Below are positions 1-8,566 of a DNA stretch of 64,000 bases, piece by piece (within the stretch, counting starts at the first letter, position 1; each line of letters begins with the position of its first letter). The stretch is taken from the NCBI RefSeq assembly GCF_030381805.1, contig NZ_JAUDRH010000023.1, forward strand, positions 33,939 through 97,938. The letters run 5' to 3'. The notes beneath the pieces were generated by a model that was given only the letters and a program-made list of their open reading frames with translations, searched no databases and was not told where the DNA came from. A program made the position numbers and the translations under genes. This stretch comes from Chlorogloeopsis sp. ULAP01 (GTDB lineage: Bacteria > Cyanobacteriota > Cyanobacteriia > Cyanobacteriales > Nostocaceae).

Positions 1-281
1 ATATTCAGCTTGGAATAGTTATTTAGCAAATGCCTGAGTAGTTGAATACCTGTAGTAGTCCGTGCCGTTGTACCTGGTTTTTCTGGAAGGCAAATATCCA
101 TGACAACTAAATCAGGCTGAAATATAGAAATTTGATTTAAAGCATTCTCAGCAGTTTTATAAGTAAAAATTTTTGCCTCTGGATACTGGTTTTGTAGCAA
201 TTTGAGTGTTCCACTCAGACAAATTTCATGACCATCAATTAAAAAAATTTTAAGTTTTGGTTGAAGTAAATCTTTGTTCAT
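1..281 (-). CDS. Response regulator receiver domain, partial
   Basis: The gene starts with ATG at 281 on the minus strand and runs off the left edge, so only 93 codons are visible. The translation shows a CheY-like receiver domain: first strand KIFLIDGHE with an acidic residue at 16, and the likely phospho-acceptor D62 in LVVMDICLPE. The stretch after D62 has extra residues (KPGTTARTTT) before the usual GIQLL helix. The N-terminal pattern is most like NarL/LuxR-type two-component regulators, but the output domain lies outside the window, so the subfamily and target are unknown. The only gene on its upstream side is a divergent SLH gene 1 kb away, which gives no clue to function. Confidence 0.75.
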   Translation of the reverse strand, partial: MNKDLLQPKLKIFLIDGHEICLSGTLKLLQNQYPEAKIFTYKTAENALNQISIFQPDLVVMDICLPEKPGTTARTTTGIQLLRHLLNNYSKLN

Positions 282-1282
282 GCTTGGTTCTCACATCTCA
301 ATACTTATGGGAATTCGCTTGATTTTCCCTCTGTGTGCTACATCTTCACAAAAAGTATAAAGGCGGTATTTGATTAGTTGAGGGAAAAAGTACAAAGCCA
401 CCTTATAGCTAAGAGGCACAAACCGAGTCAATCATTAAATAAAATTGGATTCCAAATAAATTTTTAGGATGAATATTAAAGAATATCAATGGGTATCAAT
501 AAACACTTTAATTCTCCTTACACCTTAAATTAACCCAGTTGAAGCAAATTAGTTATTCCAATGGAATATTCTGTTTGAGAGCAAACTATTACGTAAAACT
601 TTACAAAACTTTACATCTTTGCTTAGGCTCGTGAAAAGCTTCGTGTGTCATCGGAGATTCACAAATTGAAAAGCTATCGAAAACTAGCCTTTGTAGTCTT
701 GCCGTTAATCATTAAATATCTATGCTTTTGTACCATAATTGTACAAAAATTATGTATTTTATTTAGTTTTTAACTTTTTGTTAGCTTTGATTTAACTGCG
801 ATCGCCTAGATGGGGCGAAAATTGAACAACAGGTATCATTAGCTTCGCCAAGTTGGTACCATTGCAGAAATTTTAGATATCTAAAACAAAATTAGAGAGC
901 GCACTTTTCGACGCACTTACTTGTTATTATACCTCAAATTACTACGTATTTAAGTATTAACTTGTGAATCTGCTATTGAATTTTCACTTTAACTACACAG
1001 CTTTGTCTTTTAAATCATAAAACAACTAAGATTTAAATTAATATTTGTTGATATTTTTAAATCTCAAGTTTTTTATTGATAAATCACGCAATTGTAATAG
1101 CGTTAATTAGCTTATTTTCAAATTCCAAACATATCTTTTTCAAATAACTAAAAATAATTGCCAAATATCATCTATCCACAGATGTATATTTTAAATTTTG
1201 TTAGATAGACAAAATCTGAATACCCACAATAATAAGATTAAATCAATTAGACAGAATCAGACAATCGTAGGAGTAATTTTTG
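282..1282. other. Intergenic region, about 1 kb
   Basis: Very AT-rich spacer between the divergent response-regulator fragment and the SLH gene. I see one HIP1-type core (gcgatcgcc near 800) and no convincing reading frame, tRNA or strong hairpin. It presumably carries both divergent promoters. Confidence 0.5.
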
Positions 1283-2224
1283 ATGATTAGTTTACCTAGA
1301 TGGTTGTTAGTCAGTACATCTTTGTCAGCTTTATGTTTGACAGTGTTTGCATCTGCGCCGTTAAGAACTCATGCTCAAAATTCAACACAGACTGTTTTTC
1401 CTGATGTTGAACCTAGTTATTGGGCGCAACCATTTATTCGTGGTTTGGCTTTAAGAAATGTTATTACCGGATATCCAGATGGTACATATCGACCAGAACA
1501 AACTATAGAGCGTGACGAATTTGCCGCAATCATTCGCCAAGCCTTTGATCAAGAGCCAATACGGCAAATAGAAAGTGGATCTGTCTACAAAGATGTTCCT
1601 ACAAATTATTGGGCAGCTAATGCAATTGAGCAAGCTTATCAACAAGGATTTATGGCAGGCTACCCTGGTGGTTATTTTCGCCCGCGTCAAGAAGTTACCA
1701 AAGTTGAAGCCATTGTAGCTTTAACAAGAGGTTTAGATTTAACTCCTGCTACATCAACAGCACCAGCAACTACTGCACCAGCCACAATCCCACCGACAGC
1801 TACTGCACCCAGGAGACAACAAAGGGCAAAAAGGCCATTTTTATTCTTCCCATTAGCAATTACCTCCTTAATGCAGCCTTTAATGGTTCCACCAGCCCAG
1901 GCAGAAACACCACCGACAACAACAGCATCAACAACAACTCCTCAGCGCCCGGCATCAGTTCTCATTAGTGAAACTTACAAAGATGCCAATCAGATTCCTC
2001 AATATGCAGTTGGCTCGGTAGCAACAGCAACCCAAAAAAATATAGTAGTCAACTATCCTAATTCCAATGTGCTAAATCCTAATCAGCCTGCCACTCGTGC
2101 TGAGGTTGCTGCTCTGATTTATCAAACCTTAGTTGCTCAAGGGAAAGTAGAACCTATTGCGATTAATACGCCAACTTATCAGTACATTGTTCGTACTGAT
2201 AATACCAACCAGAATGGTCAATAG
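1283..2224 (+). CDS. S-layer homology (SLH) domain protein
   Basis: 313 residues. A TTG at 1280 is in frame, but the ATG at 1283 follows a good ribosome binding site (TAGGAG at 1268-1273) and is preferred. The N-terminus is a Sec signal peptide ending near THAQ. Two clear SLH repeats follow (FPDVEPSYWAQPFI..., then YKDVPTNYWAANAIEQA... with GYPGGYFRPRQEVTKVEA). A Thr/Pro/Ala-rich linker (about 155-220) leads to a degenerate third SLH unit (YKDANQIPQYAV ... NPNQPATRAEVAALIYQ). SLH domains anchor proteins to the cell-wall polymer or peptidoglycan, so this is probably a secreted or outer-envelope protein. No catalytic domain is visible, and its specific role is unknown. Confidence 0.85.
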   Translation: MISLPRWLLVSTSLSALCLTVFASAPLRTHAQNSTQTVFPDVEPSYWAQPFIRGLALRNVITGYPDGTYRPEQTIERDEFAAIIRQAFDQEPIRQIESGSVYKDVPTNYWAANAIEQAYQQGFMAGYPGGYFRPRQEVTKVEAIVALTRGLDLTPATSTAPATTAPATIPPTATAPRRQQRAKRPFLFFPLAITSLMQPLMVPPAQAETPPTTTASTTTPQRPASVLISETYKDANQIPQYAVGSVATATQKNIVVNYPNSNVLNPNQPATRAEVAALIYQTLVAQGKVEPIAINTPTYQYIVRTDNTNQNGQ

Positions 2225-2508
2225 TATTTTATGTCTTCTGATTTGTGATTGCTAATTCATATATTGATGTAATCTCAATCAGAATTTGCATGATTTTGAA
2301 ATTCGCGTTGAGTGATCATTGCACTCTTGTGTAGCTTCCTCTGGAGAGTTAGTAGTGAACAATGTAACTAATTATCTGGCGATCGCTCCGAAAATAACAG
2401 GCAACTTTCAGTTACCAAAAATACCTCTTTGCAAGGGTTTGTTACCACTGGCGACATAGCTAGATGCTTACGGCGCAGGCGAGATATAGGCAAAGAAATG
2501 GCGTAATC

Positions 2509-3408
2509 ATGACAATATCGACTTATAGAGAACCAACTTATGTTTTCCGCATCACACCTGAGTTGGCTCTGCGTTGGACAAGTTTGAGTATCCTGTTGTT
2601 TGTCCTAACTCTGGCAGGCGTAAGTAGATTGTATCAAGTAATTCACGGGCAACCGTGGACATTTTCTTGGCAAACATCTTCCCAAACCTGGACTGGATTT
2701 CTGACGTTTCTGGCTTTTGTTGTGATTTTTTTTGGTACGCTCGTCATTCACGAATTATTACATGGGTTGGCTTTTCGTGCTTTTGGCGGATCACCCCGTT
2801 ATGGTATCAAAGTTAAATATTTCTTTCCCTATGCTTACGCCACATCACCAGGAGATATATTTTCTCGCAACGCCTTTGTAACAATTGGGCTTGCTCCCTT
2901 GATAGTGATTGATTTGGTGTGTTTGGTTTTACTAGCAATCTTTCCACAAGCTACTTGGTTAGTTTGGGTATTAGTAATTAATACTTCTGGTGCAAGTGGT
3001 GATATCTGGATGGCTATACTGCTTCTGCGTTGCCCACAGTTAATTCAAGTAGAAGATCGTCGTGCAGGTATGGCAATTTATACTCCTGGTGAGATAGATC
3101 CTCGTTCTTTACCCTTTAAATCTTCTATTGACAAAACTCGTTCGGTTTTGGGAGCTTGGGGTAACATCACGTTAATAGTCTTAATGGTGTTTTTGATAGG
3201 TAGTTTTTTGCTACCCCTGATTTTTAATATTTTGCAAGTACCCTCATTTATGCTAGGTACAGATGCTTTTTGGCTGATCCGGTGGCAAAATGACGCAACA
3301 GGATTTGGGCTTACTTTTAACTTGGTGTCTTTACTACTAATAGCTGCTGGAATTGGAATTTTGGGTATTTTAGTGCAGGTATTTTTCCGAAGCCAATCAT
3401 CAAATTAG
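2509..3408 (+). CDS. DUF3267-type membrane protein with HExxH motif
   Basis: 299 residues from the ATG at 2509; an in-frame ATG at 2464 would add 15 residues (MLTAQARYRQRNGVI) but neither start has a strong ribosome binding site. Several hydrophobic segments are present (about 25-45, 65-85, 120-160, 215-240, 265-285). Segment two ends in VIHELLHGLAF, an HExxH zinc-binding motif inside the membrane region, as in DUF3267 and other integral-membrane putative zincins. A later N/D-containing segment (LVINTSGASGDIWMA) could supply the third ligand by analogy with site-2-type proteases. Substrate unknown. It stands alone on the plus strand, convergent with the next gene. Confidence 0.7.
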   Translation: MTISTYREPTYVFRITPELALRWTSLSILLFVLTLAGVSRLYQVIHGQPWTFSWQTSSQTWTGFLTFLAFVVIFFGTLVIHELLHGLAFRAFGGSPRYGIKVKYFFPYAYATSPGDIFSRNAFVTIGLAPLIVIDLVCLVLLAIFPQATWLVWVLVINTSGASGDIWMAILLLRCPQLIQVEDRRAGMAIYTPGEIDPRSLPFKSSIDKTRSVLGAWGNITLIVLMVFLIGSFLLPLIFNILQVPSFMLGTDAFWLIRWQNDATGFGLTFNLVSLLLIAAGIGILGILVQVFFRSQSSN

Positions 3409-3453
3409 AGTTTTGAGAAGTTCACTATTTGAAGCGTTTCACAATTTGATAGA

Positions 3454-3882
3454 TTAATATCTGCCACTGGGCAAGAAAAATAAATCTATTGTTTCACCTA
3501 CTCCCAAACCAAAGGCAGCAACCAAACTCAATAACAACAGTGCGTCTCGTTTACTAAAGCCTGCAAAGCGCAACTCTATTTCGGCTAAAACTGTAGTTGC
3601 TAATGGCGTTAGAACAAACGTAAAAAATAATGACCAAGTCGCTACTAAAGCAACCGATGCACTTAAACATAAAACTACTATTAATATTTGAGAACCATAT
3701 CTAATTAAACGGTCTAACCAAGATAAGCTCTGCCCAACAACTGTAAGCACTAAACCTACTACCAATATTCCCACAACCCAAATAATGTGGTGAACAGATA
3801 GATACCATCCTAAGAAAGCATAAGAAAGCCACAGTAACATTACAGGTGTCCAAGGGAAATGATTGAAAATTTCAACATTCAT
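3454..3882 (-). CDS. Conserved cyanobacterial membrane protein
   Basis: 142 residues from an ATG at 3882. Four hydrophobic stretches (about 13-27, 33-52, 64-100, 113-130) predict a small integral membrane protein. The charged patch LAEIELRFAGFSKRDALLL lies before the last helix. I do not recognise a named family, and no catalytic motif is visible. It is convergent with the preceding HExxH membrane protein, only 45 bp apart, and has no operon partners. Confidence 0.6.
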   Translation of the reverse strand: MNVEIFNHFPWTPVMLLWLSYAFLGWYLSVHHIIWVVGILVVGLVLTVVGQSLSWLDRLIRYGSQILIVVLCLSASVALVATWSLFFTFVLTPLATTVLAEIELRFAGFSKRDALLLLSLVAAFGLGVGETIDLFFLPSGRY

Positions 3883-4588
3883 AACCTAACTGTTAACCAT
3901 GCTGGATAGAGTTTGATAATGATTGTATGAAGTATAAATAATAATTGAAATTTTATACGTCAAGCTTTTCTCATGTATGCTTCACAAGAAAGATTATTGG
4001 CAATCTTTAATAATTTAATAATTTTTCATTAGTTGTATATTTTATAACTACTAAATTTATCTATATTATCTATATTATCTATATAAGTATAATTCGTAAT
4101 TATTATCTACGTGTCTGTAGGATTAGTATTTTTTGAATACATACGTAGGATGTATTGGTGTAACGCACCATCTCCAAGTCTTGGTGCTTACGGACTTCGT
4201 TTTAACACAACGACCGTTTTGTGGTCAGAAAATTTACACCACAAATTACCTTCCCTACAAATACTTTAGATTTTTTCAATCATCAAATCGGATTTCTATA
4301 TTTCGTTAGATTCAAAATCTACGTAAAGATTTTCTAAGCAATTCAGCTAATCTGTGTCATTAGTAGAGACAATAAAAGTTTCACGAAAAATTGTGAAAGT
4401 TATGTGAAAGTTAGAGATGTTTCTCAGAACGATTTAACATCAGTCAAGATGAAATTTTTCACAGGTAATTTTTCTTCCTCAACAAAAGTAAAGTAAGCTA
4501 ACACTGCTATTTGCATTACTCATAACTTCAATCACCCCGCAGCATCTACAAGCTTCTATTAATTTGTTTCAAATTACTTCAAGAAAAT
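3883..4588. other. Intergenic region with short repeats
   Basis: AT-rich spacer upstream of sqr. At 4057-4085 there is a small tandem array of TTATCTATA units. At about 4141-4215 there is a copy of a dispersed element built around TAACGCACC (gtgtaacgcaccatctcc ... ttggtgcttacgg), related to copies near 18.1, 19.9 and 49.9 kb. The remainder should hold the sqr promoter; no convincing gene is seen. Confidence 0.5.
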
Positions 4589-5905
4589 ATGTCATCAGTC
4601 ATTCAAGCGAAAACAAATACTTCGGAAATTGCTGCCAATAGTTCTACTCAGGAAAAGCTACATTACCAAATTGTTATTGTAGGTGGCGGTGCCGCAGGAA
4701 TTACAGTCGCATCCCAATTGCAAACGAAGAATGGCAAACTCAATATAGCCATTGTAGAACCAAACGATAAACATTACTACCAACCAGCTTGGACGTTGGT
4801 AGGAGGAGGGCAATACAGCATTGATGCTACGGTTAAGTCAGAACAAAGCTGTATTCCCAAAGGAGTAACTTGGATTCGAGATTATGCTACCGAACTAGAC
4901 CCCGATAATAATACTGTACTTAGCCGTTGTGGTAAACAAATTCACTACGATTACTTAGTGCTATGCCCTGGTATTCAAATTGATTGGCATTTGATAGAAG
5001 GCTTGCAAGATGCATTAGGTAAGGGAGGAGTATGCAGTAATTACGCGTTTGAATATGCTCCCCATACTTGGGAAGTAATTCGGAATTTTCAAGGAGGGAA
5101 TGCTTTATTTACCTTCCCAGCAACTCCGATTAAATGCGGTGGCGCTCCCCAAAAAATTATGTATATGGCTGATGATGCCTTTCGCAAGCAGGGTGTTTGC
5201 AACAAAACTAACATGATGTTTTGCTCTGCTGTAGGTGCGATTTTTCCTGTTCCTGCTTATGCAGAAAGATTGCTCAAAGTAGTTGATCGCCGAAATATTC
5301 AATTAAAATTCAAACACAATCTCAAAGCAATCCGGGCGGAAGCTAAAGAAGCAGTTTTCGATGTCACCACAGACGAAGGTGTACAGCAGGTAGTTATCCC
5401 CTATGACATAATTCACGTAACCCCACCAATGAGCGCTCCTGATTTCATTAAGACTAGCAAGCTGGCTGTTGCTGAGGGGGCTGGAAAAGGTTGGGTAGAT
5501 GTCAATAAAGAGACATTGCAGCACAATATTTATCCTAATGTCTTTAGTTTGGGAGATGCTTCTTCTTTGCCAACTTCCAAAACGGCAGCTGCCATTCGCC
5601 GACAAGCTCCTGTGCTGGTAGAGAATTTACTGGCTCTCATCGACTCTAGCTCTTTGACAGGAAGCTATAACGGCTATACTTGCTGTCCGCTAATTACGGG
5701 ATACGGCAAAGTTATCATGGCAGAGTTTGATTACACTAACCAACCCATGTCTACTTTTCCAGTTGATCCCAGGGAGGAACGTTACAGTATGTGGTTGGTG
5801 AAGCGCCATGTTTTACCTTGGGTTTACTGGAATCGGATGTTAAAAGGGAAACGGTTTGAGGGTGATGCTTTGAAGTTAAAGGGTTGGAAGCAAGGGCAGA
5901 GTTGA
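4589..5905 (+). CDS. sqr: Sulfide:quinone oxidoreductase
   Basis: 438 residues. Membrane-associated flavoprotein that oxidises sulfide and passes electrons to the quinone pool. The FAD-binding motif IVGGGAAGITVASQL lies at 29-44, and the second FAD contact LGDASSLPTSKTAAA near 321-335. C183 (IKCGGAPQK) and C365-C366 (YTCCPLITGYGKVIMAEF) match the redox-active cysteines of type II SQRs such as the mitochondrial enzyme and Synechocystis Sqr. A further C149 (GGVCSNY) is present. The C-terminus KRHVLPWVYWNRMLKGKRF is amphipathic, as expected for membrane attachment. No ArsR-type sulfide regulator is adjacent. A hairpin follows the gene. Physiological role could be sulfide detoxification rather than anoxygenic photosynthesis (inference). 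Confidence 0.9.
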   Translation: MSSVIQAKTNTSEIAANSSTQEKLHYQIVIVGGGAAGITVASQLQTKNGKLNIAIVEPNDKHYYQPAWTLVGGGQYSIDATVKSEQSCIPKGVTWIRDYATELDPDNNTVLSRCGKQIHYDYLVLCPGIQIDWHLIEGLQDALGKGGVCSNYAFEYAPHTWEVIRNFQGGNALFTFPATPIKCGGAPQKIMYMADDAFRKQGVCNKTNMMFCSAVGAIFPVPAYAERLLKVVDRRNIQLKFKHNLKAIRAEAKEAVFDVTTDEGVQQVVIPYDIIHVTPPMSAPDFIKTSKLAVAEGAGKGWVDVNKETLQHNIYPNVFSLGDASSLPTSKTAAAIRRQAPVLVENLLALIDSSSLTGSYNGYTCCPLITGYGKVIMAEFDYTNQPMSTFPVDPREERYSMWLVKRHVLPWVYWNRMLKGKRFEGDALKLKGWKQGQS

Positions 5906-5921
5906 TACTGAAAGTGTTCAT

Positions 5922-5951
5922 ATCCCCGACTTCTGTAAAAAAGTCGGGGAT
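5922..5951 (+). terminator. Hairpin after sqr
   Basis: Perfect 11-bp stem (ATCCCCGACTT / AAGTCGGGGAT) with an 8-nt loop, 17 nt past the sqr stop. There is no T-tract after the right arm, so termination is only probable. This type of short CCCCGACTT hairpin is often dispersed in cyanobacterial genomes. Confidence 0.5.
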
Positions 5952-6075
5952 CTATAGTGGCGAACTACTAGTGTCTATTGATGTATCTTAATTTTGCGAT
6001 CTATTTCGGAGATGAATCTCTTGATTAGGTTCGTTATAGCATTTAGCTAGGAGTTCTTGACATAGGAGAATTACT

Positions 6076-6327
6076 ATGTTCTTGATGCACAAGCCTACAG
6101 GAGATTTAATCGAAATTTTAACCTTAGATCAACTCTTCAACCCCTGTGCTAAAGAAGTAACAGGAGTCGATCACTTTGGTGAAGAGATGCAAGATCCAGC
6201 TTGCTATCAAAAAATAGAATTGGCGTTTCCTTCTGGTGAACGTTTGCCGCGTTGTTGGCTGGATGCCCATTATCGCGATACAGAACGTTCTACTAATCAA
6301 AAGGAGCTAAGTCTTAAGAACGGCTAA
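6076..6327 (+). CDS. Small conserved cyanobacterial protein
   Basis: 83 residues from an ATG at 6076, with ribosome binding site AGGAG about 8 nt upstream. The sequence (HKPTGDLIEILTLDQLFNP, then GEEMQDP, then FPSGERLPRCWLDAHYR) looks like a compact conserved family found in cyanobacteria. I do not recall any demonstrated function. There is no signal peptide or membrane segment; two of its three cysteines lie in CAKE and DPACY and the third in LPRCWLD. It lies 170 bp downstream of sqr in the same direction, but the hairpin between them argues against simple co-transcription. Confidence 0.65.
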   Translation: MFLMHKPTGDLIEILTLDQLFNPCAKEVTGVDHFGEEMQDPACYQKIELAFPSGERLPRCWLDAHYRDTERSTNQKELSLKNG

Positions 6328-6435
6328 TTATTTGTAAGAGAGCAACTAGTAATTTCGCTGCTGATCTAGTGTGAAAACACTCAAGGCAACGATACTTTCT
6401 GGAGTAGCAATAAAAATTTGAGATTGTTCGGTATC

Positions 6436-6492
6436 CAAAGGGCGATCGCTACTAATCAATTTCACTGATTTATCCCAGGCGATCGCCCTTTG
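6436..6492. repeat. Perfect inverted repeat containing HIP1 cores
   Basis: The arms CAAAGGGCGATCGC (6436-6449) and GCGATCGCCCTTTG (6479-6492) are exact reverse complements of 14 nt separated by 29 nt. Each arm contains a HIP1 octamer. It sits between the small protein gene and the tenA-like gene and could act as a terminator or be a repeat element. Confidence 0.7.
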
Positions 6493-6541
6493 CTATTGCC
6501 TATAAAAATGATTATGTAGTGATTTAACTAAGTTTTTAATT

Positions 6542-7168
6542 ATGTCTTTTACCTGCGCTCACATTCTCCAAAAATACACAGAAATTTGGCATGAAGCTAC
6601 TGTGCATCCTTTTTTAGAAAATTGTAAATCAGGTACAATTCAACCTCATCAATTTAATACATGGTTAGTACAAGATTACTTATTTGTTATCGATTTTACG
6701 CGGATGCTGGCAAGAGTATTAGCTAGTGCGCCTCCACAACATTTTGATGTGATACTTGTAGGATTAGCAGCACTTAAAGATGAGCTTAATTGGTTTAAAG
6801 AAAAAGCGGCTGAACGACAACTTAATCTTGATACAAAAAAACAGCCAACTTGTGAGCAATACTGTAAATATATGCATAGCCTAGCCGATATGCCTTATCC
6901 AGTACAAGCAACTGCATTGTGGGCTATTGAATGTGCCTATAATCAAGGTTGGCAATTACCTGGTGCTATGCCCGCACCCTACAACGAATTTGCACATAGA
7001 TGGGGTAATTCTGACTTTACAGCATATGTAAAACTCTTAGAACAGCAAGCTGATCAAGTATTACAAACAGCTTCCACTTCTATTCAAAACCAAGCTGAAG
7101 AAGCTTTCATAAAAGTGGCGAAATTTGAAAAAGATTTTTGGCAGATGGCTTTTAATGCGGTACAGTAA
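6542..7168 (+). CDS. tenA: TenA/Thi-4 family protein (TenA_E-like)
   Basis: 208 residues, the usual length for TenA proteins, which are all-helical enzymes of thiamin salvage (hydrolysis of aminopyrimidine breakdown products or thiamin). Matching features are the N-terminal HEATVHPFLENCKSGTIQPHQFNTWLVQDYLFV block, the central AALKDELNWF segment, ALWAIECAYNQGW, and the C-terminal catalytic-type glutamate E196 in FEKDFWQMAF. The active-site cysteine of classical TenA_C (as in Bacillus TenA) is not in the usual place, and the AIWAIE-like segment is closer to the TenA_E group. No thiamin genes are adjacent, so the precise substrate is uncertain. Confidence 0.82.
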   Translation: MSFTCAHILQKYTEIWHEATVHPFLENCKSGTIQPHQFNTWLVQDYLFVIDFTRMLARVLASAPPQHFDVILVGLAALKDELNWFKEKAAERQLNLDTKKQPTCEQYCKYMHSLADMPYPVQATALWAIECAYNQGWQLPGAMPAPYNEFAHRWGNSDFTAYVKLLEQQADQVLQTASTSIQNQAEEAFIKVAKFEKDFWQMAFNAVQ

Positions 7169-7186
7169 CAATATAAACAATCAGTT

Positions 7187-7756
7187 TCAAGGCTCATATT
7201 TCACTATTGCTTGTCGCATCAATATTGAGTTCAAACAATCAACACTACCTGTAATTAATTTACAAGTTTCCCTAACTTCTGAAAGTCCAACAACAATCCG
7301 AACATATAAACCATCATCTAACTCAGTCGTGGACACTTCATATAAAAATCTTGTTTTAGAGTTTGCAGCTAGTGCAGTAGCTAATGCAGGTGTTGTACAA
7401 ATAATAGCTTTTTTGCCAGAGGGTAGATAATAATCAATAAAAAAGTCATGGTCTTTGCCAATATTGCTCCAACCATTGTACAACTGTTTTGAAGACCAAT
7501 TTAAACACCTCAAATCAAGTCCTTTATTATTTGAACCCTGTTGAAAGGCAATTTTAGATATACCAAAATTATTATTCTCTTTTCGCTTTTGCTCGGCTAA
7601 TATTCTCCTAGCATTATCAACATTTATAACTCTGATTTTGAGAATATCAAATAGAAAAAAAGTAAATGAAGCTAGTAGAAGCACTCCTAAACCTATTGTT
7701 GTCACCAATACACGAGGTTGGATTTGATGTAGTCTTGCAATTTTTTTCATTTTCAT
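7187..7756 (-). CDS. Single-pass membrane protein of unknown function
   Basis: 189 residues from ATG at 7756 (an ATG at 7750 is equally possible). The N-terminus is basic, followed by one strong hydrophobic helix (VLVTTIGLGVLLLASFTFFLF, about 16-36). A mostly polar domain follows with four cysteines (LRCLN, IICTT, ETCKL, VDCLN). The arrangement suggests a membrane-anchored domain exposed on one face, possibly disulphide-stabilised in the periplasm (inference). It reads towards tenA on the opposite strand, 18 bp apart. I do not recognise the family; it could be lineage-specific. Confidence 0.55.
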   Translation of the reverse strand: MKMKKIARLHQIQPRVLVTTIGLGVLLLASFTFFLFDILKIRVINVDNARRILAEQKRKENNNFGISKIAFQQGSNNKGLDLRCLNWSSKQLYNGWSNIGKDHDFFIDYYLPSGKKAIICTTPALATALAANSKTRFLYEVSTTELDDGLYVRIVVGLSEVRETCKLITGSVDCLNSILMRQAIVKYEP

Positions 7757-7928
7757 AGGTGCTTATATAATGGAGATAGTCACTTTGCTTAGTTTTGACA
7801 ATGGTGTGATTAAAATTGTATGATGTCAATTCGATAATTGAATTATATTAACAAAAATATCTCTTAACTATGTAAGCAAACAATATAAAAAAATTAAGCA
7901 CAAAAAGAATTATTATACAGTATTTAGG

Positions 7929-8414
7929 ATGTTAGATAATATATTTCATAATTCCTACTACAGTGCTGTCTATTTTCTAAAACAAACTCCTGAAAAACGT
8001 TTGCAAATTCTCAAGCAACTCGGTATTGCTCGTTATGATTTTTTAATCAAAATTTCCTTGAATGAGGCAAATATAACTTGTGTAAATAGATTTTTGCAAA
8101 ACCCTAATCAACTAAAATTTCCTAATTTAACAGGCTCAGATTTATCAGGCTTAGATTTGAATAATTCTAACTTTATTCGTGGTAATTTTACAGATGCAAA
8201 TTTAAGCGGAAGTAGTTTAGTAAATTCAGATTTAATCTTTGCCAATTTTACAAGAGCAGATTTGAGAAGTGCAAATTTAAGTGATGCAACTTTGAATGAA
8301 ACTATTTGGCTTGATACTCTAGTAGATGGATGTAAACTTGGTGAAGGAATTGGGTTGCCTAAAGAGCAATGCCAAAATTTAAAATCTCGCGGTGCTCAGT
8401 TCAATTTTATATAA
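7929..8414 (+). CDS. Pentapeptide-repeat protein
   Basis: 161 residues. The first 60 residues are helical (QTPEKRLQILKQLGIARYDFLIKISLNEA). From about 63 to 122 the protein is built of A(D/N)LXX units (FPNLTGSDLSGLDLNNSNF ... ADLRSANLSDATL), predicting a short right-handed beta-helix of about two to three coils. A C-terminal tail contains two cysteines (DGCKLG, KEQCQN). Pentapeptide proteins are abundant in cyanobacteria and mostly of unknown function. The Shine-Dalgarno is weak (AGG immediately before ATG), so the start at 7929 is less secure. Confidence 0.75.
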   Translation: MLDNIFHNSYYSAVYFLKQTPEKRLQILKQLGIARYDFLIKISLNEANITCVNRFLQNPNQLKFPNLTGSDLSGLDLNNSNFIRGNFTDANLSGSSLVNSDLIFANFTRADLRSANLSDATLNETIWLDTLVDGCKLGEGIGLPKEQCQNLKSRGAQFNFI

Positions 8415-8566
8415 AATAGTTAAGTGAAATAATAAAACACATGGACGTCCGGGAGACAGGCATAGGAATAAAAGTGTCTTTTCACAAGAGCAGCTTAACT
8501 TATGAAAAGCTAGCACAAAAAGTACACTAAAAGATAAAAAATTTTGAGTTAGGAAGAAGAAGATTA

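Noticed and set aside
7125..7430. Plus-strand reading frame overlapping the tenA end and the next gene
   Set aside because: It lies opposite the better-supported membrane protein gene (7187-7756, minus), has no ribosome binding site, and its translation shows no family pattern.
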